Shown here: positions 16,017 through 23,894 of the stretch, piece by piece
Layout of the letters: the number at the start of each line of letters is the position of its first letter
How positions within the stretch are numbered: position 1 is the first letter of the stretch
From: JBBSZK01 sp964428325
GTDB taxonomy: Archaea > Nanobdellota > Nanobdellia > Pacearchaeales > GW2011-AR1
DNA: 28,715 nucleotides
Assembly (NCBI GenBank): GCA_964428325.1
Contig: CAYRXU010000010.1
Location: forward strand, 1-28,715
Reading direction: 5' to 3'
Position numbers and translations under genes: made by a program
The notes under the pieces: generated by a model
Database searches by the model: none
What the model was told of the DNA's origin: nothing
What the model saw: the letters and a program-made list of their open reading frames with translations, nothing else

Positions 16017-19000
16017 GAAAAGTAGCAAGAAACCCAAGACCTCACTCTACAGTGATGATGAAGTTGAACAAATATGTTTGGATGCGATTATCAACAGAAA
16101 AACAACAGTAAATGATGATGAAGCTATTACAGACGCTATTGCTTCAAGTAATATTGATATAGTAGCTATGCGTGAGCATGATCTAAACTATATCAAGGAA
16201 GCCTACTATGCTATGATAAGAAGATTTGTGCTAGTGGATAAAATGGATGAAGAGTATGTTAATCCACTGCAGATTGAAAAGGAAAAACGCAAAAAGAAAA
16301 TAAAGGATGAAACTACTGCAGTACCAATCGAGTTGATTGAAGATATAGATAAGGAAGAGTATAAGAATCCTGCGCAAATAGAAAAGGAGAGACGGAAAGC
16401 TAAGAATGGTTACGAGGAAGTTGATGCTATGGAGGAGAAGGATGAGGAGATAAATCCTGATATTCTGGAAAAGGAAAGACGGAAACAGGAGTTGATAGAT
16501 AAGAGGGGTAAAGATCCCATGGAACAAGTTCCTGGTACTGAACCTCTAATAACAATGGATACTTCAGACCAGGCTCTAGAGGAAGCAGAAGAGATGCTTC
16601 GTATACAAAAACTGAAAGAGGCTCATGCCGCTGCTGTGGAAATTACTAATATGAGAAAGGAGGAGAACGATATTGATATTGATAATATCACTGAGGGTAT
16701 ACAGAAAACAGCAGTAGAATCTAAAACTGCAGCTAAAACATTCAAATTGATAAAGAAGGCAGCTATCCAACAGCGCAAACTCGATGAGATTAATGCTATG
16801 TCAAAAATGTCATTCGTTGGTCCTGGAGCTATTGGGATGGGAATGCTAAAACAAATAATTAAGGATGCTAGGGACAAAGTCATGTCTCCTACTGAGATTG
16901 TGCGTTTGTTATCATCCCTAGTATCAGCATTGAAGGAATATAAAGACAGTCTACCTGAAAATAAAGATACGGTAGAACCGGGGTATACTGATACTGAGAT
17001 TGAAGGCATCACTCAACAAGTGAATACGTTATGGGATTTTGGTCATTCGCAATATCCTCATTTCTTCAGGAGTGGTCAAGAAAGTGATGCTGAGTTTGTC
17101 AAACGCATGAATTCGTTACTACAGCGACGAGAAAAGCTGCTACAATCACTCACTATAGATACTGATGCTGACACAATGTCTAACATCAAAGATGAATTGG
17201 CAAGTATACAGACTACCCTGGATGCTAATGGAGAAAGGTATAAAGAGGTGAACGAGGCAGTATACGATGTAAAAAACGAAGTTGATATTACTGAGAAACT
17301 GCTCAATTACCCAAAAGAAAAATACGATGCGCCTAACTTTAGAGAAGTTGAAGCTACCTTCAATGAAAACAACAAGATACTTAAATCTCTTGCTGCCTCT
17401 ATGAGTAGTGAGAAAGAAAAGGAATTTCCAGATCCTTTAAAGTTAGAAGAGCTACGAGAGAAGTGGCACAATATATATGATACCGGTTATGCTAAAGAGT
17501 ATTCAGACCAACTAGTAGAGCAAGGACTTATAAAACAAGAGAATGTCGCATTCTTTCGTCAACAGGTTACTAAAGACATTGATAAATTGGTTAGCATGGT
17601 CGCCAAAAAACTATTCAAAGTCCATATGGAGGGAGAGAGCTATATGCTTATCGATCGACTTGGTGAAATTTTCCATGAATATTATGCAATTCGAGAAAAA
17701 CTTTCAAAGGATAAGCAGAATAAAGCAATATTCGAAGAAACCGATTGGGAATGGGCAACACAAGTCGAAGTTGATTTACTCAAGTTGAGTGATAAGATCG
17801 ATACGTTCAGTAAACCTATTCGGGATGAACAGAAGATTATTACGGATATCAATATGCGGGCCAAGTATATGGAGGATCTTATGAAGAAACAAAAGGATTT
17901 CCAGAACAAGGAAGGGTTTCTGTATTCACCAGAACGTCATGAGAAGGATGCTTATAAGAATATAGTTCAGAGTGAAAAGAATGTTAGAGCTGAATTCGCA
18001 GCCAAGGAGATATACAACGTCCTTACCAAAGACTTCCCAAAGAATTACCCTGACGCAGTCATGAGATTAGAATCTGAAGTGATCAATCTAAAGACGGCTA
18101 TTCGTGAAGACATTTCGTCATTCGGTCCTTTCTTACATCAAGTGGTAAACCAGATGTATGATCGATTTCGATCTCAGATTCAGAATGTCAATGCTCAGGA
18201 CAGAGCTAGGTTCGATGCGGCTATCGAGAGTGAAAAGAAGTTTCTTCAGAAGATCGTTACGAAAGAGGCTTATTCTAGAACTGGTGCAAAGTTGTTGAAT
18301 GCTACAAAGGATGGAAGATTACAAAAGTATGTTCTGGATCCAACTACCTTTAGTGAACACGATAGAGAAGCTATGATGATGTATACGCCTGTTGGTTTGT
18401 ACATGAGTGAGACGAGGCGTCTTCTAGATTTGGTATCGCAGACAATGGATCTTCGAAAAAGAATGGTGATAGATGTACATAAGACTCTAAATATGGAAGG
18501 CAATCCAGACGCAGTCAAGTTCGATGTTGTTCTATCCAATCTGTTCCCACCTTCTCAGGTGGAATTGAAACTTAGATACCTTCTAACTCTTCCTCCTGAT
18601 GCGCGCAAAAAGTATGAGAATGGGAGATTTGTACAAGCTGTAAAGATGATAGATGCTAATTTCGATATATCAACGGTTGGAAATGATAACTTCCTTGAAG
18701 TTGTTAGCACGATAGGTCAATCTTCTAAATCCTTTCTACAGGATATTGTTGGGGCTACACCGATTTCGTGGTCTGATTTCGAAAGTATGGGTAACGAACT
18801 CGTTCGTTCTCAGACTGCTATTCTTTCTCAGGTCCGTGATAAACCTGTGGAGAATGATACAGAAGCACAGCAAGTTCAACAAGCCCCTCCTGATTCTTTC
18901 GGTTATGATCAAGACGCTGGAGCTCAGAACACAGACTCTGGACTTCGCGTGAATTCGACGTTCAACCCTGCAACGCAGGGTCAGATCACGAGGGATAAGA

Positions 19001-19614
19001 TAGATGATGAGAAGCGCAGTCAGTATATCCAAATGGTGGGCTCGATGGTGGGGACGTTCTTAGAAGCTTCGGAAGATGAGCCTTATGTACCGATGCACCC
19101 CTCAGCTGCAAAGTTCTATTTCAGTGGTGACAATTACAAAAGCTTGAAATCTCAGTATCAGAGCATGCGCCCCCTAATCCCAAAACAACCAATGGCTGAC
19201 CCAAATACGTACATTGAAGAAATGGTGTCGTACTATGGTCCCATTCTTGGAATTAAGAATCGGAAATCGACCTTTCAGGATCACCCTGCATACATTCAAA
19301 AAGAAGCATTAGAACTTCAAGAATTCGTTAATTCCTTCCAAAACTATACTACTGCTACGGGTGGTAACTATGTACACGCTCAACAGTCGGAGGCTCCTCC
19401 ACAATCAATGCCTCAACAACAACAACCTAAGGAAGATAATCCTCAAATCAATCCTACCTCCACAGGAGAAGAAGACACGGATCCATTCCGAGCTGGCTTG
19501 CGAAGCGCATTTGGTAATAGTAGTGATATGGACACAAACTTTAATATATTCGACGCAGGTCCTAATTGGGATCCTCTTCCTGGTTCTAGTCTCCAATCTT
19601 CGTTACAAAAATAA
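15832..19614 (+). CDS. Giant coiled-coil structural-type protein, 1260 aa
   Basis: The first in-frame ATG is at 15832; the frame is open for 45 bases above it without an ATG. Residues 1-80 are very basic (KKSKPYSNVGKRKNRSKGSK and similar) and look like a nuclear or DNA-binding leader. Residues about 140-220 hold three copies of an EE-Y-x-NP-x-x-IEKE+RK motif. From there to about residue 1000 the protein is almost entirely charged helix and likely coiled coil. The last 250 residues are Pro/Gln/Ser-rich and end GPNWDPLPGSSLQSSLQK. This resembles a large scaffold, tegument or internal virion protein, but no family is recognised. It is the first gene of the plus-strand right half and is followed closely by the membrane microprotein and the LPMO. 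Confidence 0.75.
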   Translation: MPSRARENGKRKIENSDKEGKKSKPYSNVGKRKNRSKGSKQEKKEASKSSLKERREEGGSYKKSSKKPKTSLYSDDEVEQICLDAIINRKTTVNDDEAITDAIASSNIDIVAMREHDLNYIKEAYYAMIRRFVLVDKMDEEYVNPLQIEKEKRKKKIKDETTAVPIELIEDIDKEEYKNPAQIEKERRKAKNGYEEVDAMEEKDEEINPDILEKERRKQELIDKRGKDPMEQVPGTEPLITMDTSDQALEEAEEMLRIQKLKEAHAAAVEITNMRKEENDIDIDNITEGIQKTAVESKTAAKTFKLIKKAAIQQRKLDEINAMSKMSFVGPGAIGMGMLKQIIKDARDKVMSPTEIVRLLSSLVSALKEYKDSLPENKDTVEPGYTDTEIEGITQQVNTLWDFGHSQYPHFFRSGQESDAEFVKRMNSLLQRREKLLQSLTIDTDADTMSNIKDELASIQTTLDANGERYKEVNEAVYDVKNEVDITEKLLNYPKEKYDAPNFREVEATFNENNKILKSLAASMSSEKEKEFPDPLKLEELREKWHNIYDTGYAKEYSDQLVEQGLIKQENVAFFRQQVTKDIDKLVSMVAKKLFKVHMEGESYMLIDRLGEIFHEYYAIREKLSKDKQNKAIFEETDWEWATQVEVDLLKLSDKIDTFSKPIRDEQKIITDINMRAKYMEDLMKKQKDFQNKEGFLYSPERHEKDAYKNIVQSEKNVRAEFAAKEIYNVLTKDFPKNYPDAVMRLESEVINLKTAIREDISSFGPFLHQVVNQMYDRFRSQIQNVNAQDRARFDAAIESEKKFLQKIVTKEAYSRTGAKLLNATKDGRLQKYVLDPTTFSEHDREAMMMYTPVGLYMSETRRLLDLVSQTMDLRKRMVIDVHKTLNMEGNPDAVKFDVVLSNLFPPSQVELKLRYLLTLPPDARKKYENGRFVQAVKMIDANFDISTVGNDNFLEVVSTIGQSSKSFLQDIVGATPISWSDFESMGNELVRSQTAILSQVRDKPVENDTEAQQVQQAPPDSFGYDQDAGAQNTDSGLRVNSTFNPATQGQITRDKIDDEKRSQYIQMVGSMVGTFLEASEDEPYVPMHPSAAKFYFSGDNYKSLKSQYQSMRPLIPKQPMADPNTYIEEMVSYYGPILGIKNRKSTFQDHPAYIQKEALELQEFVNSFQNYTTATGGNYVHAQQSEAPPQSMPQQQQPKEDNPQINPTSTGEEDTDPFRAGLRSAFGNSSDMDTNFNIFDAGPNWDPLPGSSLQSSLQK

Positions 19615-19634
19615 TATATAACATTAAATAGATA

Positions 19635-19733
19635 ATGATAATCTTTTTATATTACATTGGACCCGTACTTATTCTTTTACTCACTTGGTCATTGCTGCAA
19701 CCTGTATGTCACTATGACGAATTATATCACTAA
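19635..19733 (+). CDS. Membrane microprotein, 32 aa
   Basis: A short frame, beginning MIIFLYYIGPVLILLLTW and ending CHYDELYH, encodes one membrane-spanning helix followed by a short polar tail. It fills most of the 128-base gap between the coiled-coil gene and the LPMO gene, and its stop is 9 bases before the LPMO ATG. Small hydrophobic open frames arise easily in A/T-rich DNA, so this is only a candidate. Small single-span proteins of this kind are common in viruses with an internal membrane. Confidence 0.35.
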   Translation: MIIFLYYIGPVLILLLTWSLLQPVCHYDELYH

Positions 19734-19742
19734 TTAGTTAAC

Positions 19743-20410
19743 ATGTTGTTCATTTTCTTTCTGCTTCCAGCACTAGTTTCTTCCCACGGATTTCTTTGTG
19801 AACCTCCTTCTAGGTAAGTAAATTTGAGCGTAGCTCAAACTTTACTAACGTTACCCTAAAGAAACGCTGCCTGGCTTTGTGGATACCCTAGAGATGAACC
19901 TAAGAACTATGATCAAATGGCCCTCAATGCGGGAGGCGTTCGGCGTACTTACCCAGACTATCCAAACAGGTGCCCTGTGTTATATGGTAAGTAAATTTGA
20001 GCGTAGCTCAAACTTTACTAACTTTACCCAAAGGTGTATGCGGCGACCCAAGTGATGCCATCCAAGAACACTCCGCTGGAGGAGTTCACGATCGAGGCGT
20101 CCGAAGAAACTACAGGCGAGGTGATACGATACAAGTTCAAGTCAATGTGACATCTTTTCATCAAGGTTTCTTTGATATTGAATTGTGCTCGACTTACCCC
20201 GAAACAGAAGAATGTTTCAAGTCCATTAATCAATATTCCATCGACAACACAAGTCCAGAAGGAGGAAATCCAACCTATTTCTTCCCTGTAAAACTCCCAG
20301 ACAATACTACTTGCGAACGCTGCGTTTTACGTTGGTTCTGGGTCACGAATAATTCACCAGGACTACCTCCGGAATTTTTCATAAACTGTGCTGATATTTC
20401 TATATCATGA
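19743..20410 (+). CDS. AA15-type lytic polysaccharide monooxygenase, spliced from three exons, 190 aa
   Basis: Exons 19743-19813, 19862-19986 and 20034-20410 join into one frame. The protein is a copper enzyme that cuts chitin or cellulose oxidatively. A signal peptide (1-14, LFIFFLLPALVSS) ends exactly before His15, the N-terminal copper ligand. HGFLCEPPSRNAAW follows, the AA15 opening. Later come GVCGD (66-70), the second copper histidine in TSFHQGFF (His108), CERCVLRW, and the closing FFINCADISIS, which matches the AA15 ending NCADI. Cysteines are paired as in secreted enzymes. Without splicing, both introns put TAA in frame within three codons. The protein is a single catalytic domain with no extra binding module. 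Inferred role: opening a chitinous or cellulosic wall or cyst at entry or exit. The family call is strong; the substrate is unknown. Confidence 0.93.
19814..19861 (+). other. Spliceosomal intron 1 of the LPMO gene (48 nt, hairpin)
   Basis: It begins GTAAGTAAA, ends CCTAAAG, and contains a perfect TACTAAC branch site at 19843-19849, 12 bases before the 3' end. It is a phase 2 intron: removal completes the AGA codon of PPSRNAAW. Arms at 19817-19829 and 19833-19846 pair over 13 base pairs with one bulged C (19840) and a GTA loop, so the 5' splice site and the branch site are brought together. It is nearly identical to intron 2. Confidence 0.93.
19987..20033 (+). other. Spliceosomal intron 2 of the LPMO gene (47 nt, near copy of intron 1)
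   Basis: It begins GTAAGTAAA, carries the same TACTAAC, and ends CCCAAAG. It is a phase 1 intron: removal completes the GGT codon of GVCGD. The first 36 bases are identical to intron 1. The whole differs by one substitution after the branch site and one missing T near the 3' end. The same 13-bp stem with a GTA loop and bulged C is formed. Confidence 0.93.
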
Positions 20411-20493
20411 CGTGGAAATCTATCTGTAGAAAAATTCACAGAATTTTATACTGGAGGGAGCATACAACCATTAAAATATCTAAGAATAAATAA

Positions 20494-20685
20494 ATGACTC
20501 CTGAGGAGCGTTCTCTCATTCCACTCGTGTCTCGTGGCGGGTGTGTGGATATTCGGATACTCCGTATAGCTTTGGAGAAGACGAAAAAGGCAAACCCGAA
20601 TATTTTCTGCCCAAAGCTATTTATATATCATTACTTAAAAGAGAACGACCCGGACGGTGACGAGCCTATGTTAGACGCAGAATGA
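20494..20685 (+). CDS. Small unknown protein, 63 aa
   Basis: The frame starts MTPEERSLIPLVSRGG and has a basic, helical centre (ALEKTKKANP) and an acidic end (ENDPDGDEPMLDAE). Its stop overlaps the start of the next gene as ATGA (20682-20685), which strongly suggests that both are translated from one message. It could be a small regulatory or virion protein; no family is recognised. It follows an 83-base A/T-rich gap (20411-20493) that ends AAATAAATGA, a likely promoter and leader. Confidence 0.6.
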   Translation: MTPEERSLIPLVSRGGCVDIRILRIALEKTKKANPNIFCPKLFIYHYLKENDPDGDEPMLDAE

Positions 20686-21458
20686 CAAGTGTACCAGGAA
20701 ATATTCAAAGTGTTGGTGGAAACTTTTCTGGACTAGCTCCTGGTCCCGGCTTTGGTGGAGACAATGGTGAAGGTTTCCATTCTAGGCAACCTATTTCGTT
20801 GCAAAGAAACGACGACACAGAGCAACTTCATAATAGGGACAAGCTCCAGGATGGAGCTGATCTACAAGCTGATCCAATTGCAACTTTCCCCAAGTATGAG
20901 GAATCTCCCTTTACGCGATACGTTTCTAGACCCTTGTCGACAGGAGTATTGAGTGCTGATGTGGTGAACTTTGCTCCAGAGAATCGATCCAAAATGGGAA
21001 CGCCCTTGAATCCATTCTGGATCCGTAACGATTTATGGTCGATAGCGAACGAAGCTGATATATTTATGGATGCTTCACCCAACTGGGTACAGCGTCGTAT
21101 CAATGTTAATGGGGCTCAAGATAAACAAGGCTTTAAAAGAGAGACTTATCTGGATAACCAGGAACAGCCTCAACATAGTACTCAAGCTGCACCCATGGCT
21201 CCCGACGTAGAAGCACCACCCAAGATGGAAGGTGCAGGTAATGTCACTGGAACTGAAGCTGCAACAACCGAAGGTGATATGGAAATCAAGGATGCAAATC
21301 CTGCAAAGGTGAAGACGGAGGAAGAAGCTGCTCCAAAGGAAAAGGAGTTGCCAAAGAAAACAGAGGAAACTCCTCAAACAGATAGTAGTGAAAAGACACC
21401 TGAGTCTGAAGCAAAAGAACCTCCGAAGAAGAGGTCTAGAAAAAAAGTATCTAAGTAA
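20682..21458 (+). CDS. Unknown probable virion protein with Pro/Glu/Lys-rich tail, 258 aa
   Basis: Residues 1-60 are Gly/Asn/Gln-rich and flexible. Residues 65-145 look folded, with conserved-looking aromatic blocks YVSRPLSTGVL, NPFWIRNDLWSIANEADIF and SPNWVQRRI. Residues 150-258 are low complexity (Glu, Lys, Pro, Thr) and end in the basic cluster KKRSRKKVSK, a likely nuclear signal. I do not recognise it. Its place directly before the fibre gene and its start overlapping the previous stop suggest a late structural operon-like block. A minor capsid or cement protein is one guess. Confidence 0.65.
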   Translation: MTSVPGNIQSVGGNFSGLAPGPGFGGDNGEGFHSRQPISLQRNDDTEQLHNRDKLQDGADLQADPIATFPKYEESPFTRYVSRPLSTGVLSADVVNFAPENRSKMGTPLNPFWIRNDLWSIANEADIFMDASPNWVQRRINVNGAQDKQGFKRETYLDNQEQPQHSTQAAPMAPDVEAPPKMEGAGNVTGTEAATTEGDMEIKDANPAKVKTEEEAAPKEKELPKKTEETPQTDSSEKTPESEAKEPPKKRSRKKVSK

Positions 21459-21474
21459 ATATAAAGCTATAAAT

Positions 21475-23172
21475 ATGAATTACGGCAATGAGGATACGCG
21501 TTATTTTGGAGGTATTCCCTCTTCCATCATCTCTTATAGTTCAGATCGTGGACGATACCAAGCCTATGATGGGATATATGACATAACTACCACTACTTCC
21601 CAACAACTTACAACACTACAAAATCAACTTTCTGCAGCACAAAAAGAGATTTACGAACTACAAAATCGTAAAATTTCTCTACAATTTTTAAAACATCCTA
21701 ATCTACTCGTGAATGGGGATTGTTCTCAATTTACACTCTTACAACCTATCTTTGGTACGGTTAATGCTGGTGCTAATAATGCTGGATTTCAATTACAAGG
21801 CAGAGCAGTTCCTATTATGGACAGATGGTACCATGTAGCAGAATTATCCGGAGCAAATCCACAAAACGTGAGATTTGAGTGTTCTCAAGTATTATTGAGC
21901 GGGTACATTAATCCTATAACCCCTTTAGAATCAAGACCTAGTACGTGTACTTATGGAATGAAATGTGTGTGGAAAAATGCGAGTGGAAGTACTGTTAATA
22001 TGATGGATTGGGAACTGAATAAATCACCACTATCTAGAGTATCTGCTAAATCAGGAGCTATGTTAGCTCTTCAACATATGGTTCCAGATGTCAAACTCAC
22101 AGTCAACCAAAGTTATACTATGGGATTCTGGTTGTATACAAACTATACTTCTAGAGGAATGATAAGAATATTGAGACAATATAATACTACTGGTGGTGGT
22201 GGTAATATGAATACGGGATCTTCGTTGGAACATATTTACATTAAACAATTCTATTTTAGTTCTGGATGGAATTATATTACAGCCGATTTCAAAACGACTA
22301 CATTGAATACTAATACTATATCAGGACTAAATGGACTTGTTGTACAAATTGGCCCTTTTTATTTCACTTGGAAAGATATTGGTAGTGGGAATACTGCACA
22401 TGAACTCTATGGCGATGCTCCAGTTGGTGGTCAGTCTTCTTATGAATGGATATTGACTGAAATACAGCTACGATCTGATAACACAATAGCTGGAAAAACA
22501 AATTTTATAGTCAACCCTAAGGAATATGAAGACACACTACCGTATATATGTGGAACTTCAAAAACAGGAGTTGATGTGTTAGACAATATGAACTCAAGAG
22601 TACCAGCAGCAACTATAACTGGATCTTCGCCAAAAAATCATTCAGTAACAATTACCTTCGACGCTCAAATACGACTACCTGTAAAGATGAAGGAAGCCCC
22701 TAAAGTTATTATATACAATACTGATGATACTATATTAACCAAAGCTATTGGCGGGTATTTTACAACAACTGATTCATATACTCAAGATTCTGCAACTGGT
22801 CCTATGTGGAACGGGATGAAATTAGTTGGATTGGTATATAATTTTAACCCTAAACGTATTTTTGAGAATGGTGGTGGTTTTGCTATGACTAATATGGAAC
22901 TTGCACAAGGATGGCCTAACAATGCTCAAATAACATTCGTAACAGATACATCATTCAGGTTTACATTCTATACAACCTATACATTCACTAACGTTGTTGA
23001 GTGTCAGTTAATGGTTGACAATCCTGTCCTTTACTTTCCAGGTGGAGCATACAAGTTTGTGTATATTGTTCCAGAAACACATATGGGCAGACAAGATCAG
23101 TATGAATTTTTATCATATGTAGATTTTACACTAACAGCGTTAACTTCAATTCCTTTCCCAATATCTATCTAA
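21475..23172 (+). CDS. Trimeric fibre-like attachment protein, 565 aa
   Basis: The first in-frame ATG is at 21475; the open frame above it runs into the previous gene without ATG. Residues 42-66 form a short heptad coiled coil (LTTLQNQLSAAQKEIYELQ). Then NLLVNGDCSQF (76-86) and DRWYH (116-120) reproduce the NG(D/G)...ADRW opening of phage and large-virus fibre/tailspike carbohydrate-binding domains. The remaining 440 residues are beta-rich, with many Asn, Thr, Gly and aromatics and an adhesin-like spacing. No signal peptide or membrane segment is present. Likely a receptor- or glycan-binding spike at the capsid vertices. Its stop overlaps that of the convergent gene at 23169. Confidence 0.7.
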   Translation: MNYGNEDTRYFGGIPSSIISYSSDRGRYQAYDGIYDITTTTSQQLTTLQNQLSAAQKEIYELQNRKISLQFLKHPNLLVNGDCSQFTLLQPIFGTVNAGANNAGFQLQGRAVPIMDRWYHVAELSGANPQNVRFECSQVLLSGYINPITPLESRPSTCTYGMKCVWKNASGSTVNMMDWELNKSPLSRVSAKSGAMLALQHMVPDVKLTVNQSYTMGFWLYTNYTSRGMIRILRQYNTTGGGGNMNTGSSLEHIYIKQFYFSSGWNYITADFKTTTLNTNTISGLNGLVVQIGPFYFTWKDIGSGNTAHELYGDAPVGGQSSYEWILTEIQLRSDNTIAGKTNFIVNPKEYEDTLPYICGTSKTGVDVLDNMNSRVPAATITGSSPKNHSVTITFDAQIRLPVKMKEAPKVIIYNTDDTILTKAIGGYFTTTDSYTQDSATGPMWNGMKLVGLVYNFNPKRIFENGGGFAMTNMELAQGWPNNAQITFVTDTSFRFTFYTTYTFTNVVECQLMVDNPVLYFPGGAYKFVYIVPETHMGRQDQYEFLSYVDFTLTALTSIPFPISI

Positions 23173-23864
23173 CCCATAACTCCTAATACAGCTACATCTT
23201 CTGGATTAACTGCCTCACCATTAACATTGATTTCATCAGGAGATTCCATGGGTGTAGTGGTTTCACTATTCTCTGGAATATTCCATGGATTCTTTGCAAT
23301 GATCGATTTATTCCATTCCCTCTCAAATCCGTATCTTCTTCCTCCTTCATCAATACCCTTGAATCCGAGGTTGTGATTGAAGTTGAGTTGTTTCTGTAGT
23401 CCGAGTGTATGATCGTCAACTGCGTGCCAACCGAAACTAGCTTCAGCGATCGAATGATCAACTGCATCGTTGGCAATCGTTTCTTGTACTGCCCTATTGA
23501 GTAGTGCAAACTCTCTTGGGTACTTTGGAGGATCTTCGTATCCCAAGTTGGAAGTAGATGTCTTGAAACCTTGAAGAGCTCCGTGACTAATTTCAAAATC
23601 AAGATGACTGTTCTGTACTCCATTATCTCCCTTGGCAATGTAGTTTACCCACTCTGCCATTTCCATACCATCATTATAAGCTGAAGATGAACCAGGCATT
23701 ACATCTAGTCTTGGAAAGAGTGGTAACGGACCCTCGGCTATATTAGGAAGTGTATTGATATGTGGAGGATCTCCCTTGACATCGTACTCATTAACGTGCC
23801 ACGACTGCAGGGACCCAGTCCCCTGTTGACCTCTAGCATGTAATAACGAAAGTGTTTCCGACAT
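23169..23864 (-). CDS. Unknown protein, 231 aa
   Basis: A soluble, Asn/Gly/Pro/His-rich protein with blocks such as GSLQSWHVNEYDVKGDPP, YEDPPKYPREFALLNRAVQE and KNPWNIPENSE. It has no membrane segment, signal peptide or cysteine. It is conserved-looking but not recognised. It lies between two fibre-like genes, converging on the first with stop codons overlapping by three bases and standing 30 bases after the start of the second on the same strand. It might be a fibre partner, chaperone or small capsid protein; this is inferred from position. Confidence 0.6.
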   Translation of the reverse strand: MSETLSLLHARGQQGTGSLQSWHVNEYDVKGDPPHINTLPNIAEGPLPLFPRLDVMPGSSSAYNDGMEMAEWVNYIAKGDNGVQNSHLDFEISHGALQGFKTSTSNLGYEDPPKYPREFALLNRAVQETIANDAVDHSIAEASFGWHAVDDHTLGLQKQLNFNHNLGFKGIDEGGRRYGFEREWNKSIIAKNPWNIPENSETTTPMESPDEINVNGEAVNPEDVAVLGVMG

Positions 23865-23894
23865 GATTTCCGTTGTACTTTATTCAAGATAAAA

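Noticed and set aside
16231..17909. Several minus-strand frames opposite the coiled-coil gene with Phe/Leu/Ser-rich, membrane-like text
   Set aside because: Lys/Glu-rich genes routinely give Phe/Leu/Ser-rich antisense frames; these are shadows.
19997..20410. A 137-codon frame beginning inside intron 2
   Set aside because: It is the third exon of the LPMO gene read back into the intron from a TTG; the spliced model explains it fully.
21388..21474. N-terminal extension of the first fibre from a GTG
   Set aside because: It overlaps the coding sequence of the previous gene and has no ATG; the ATG at 21475 gives a fibre start.
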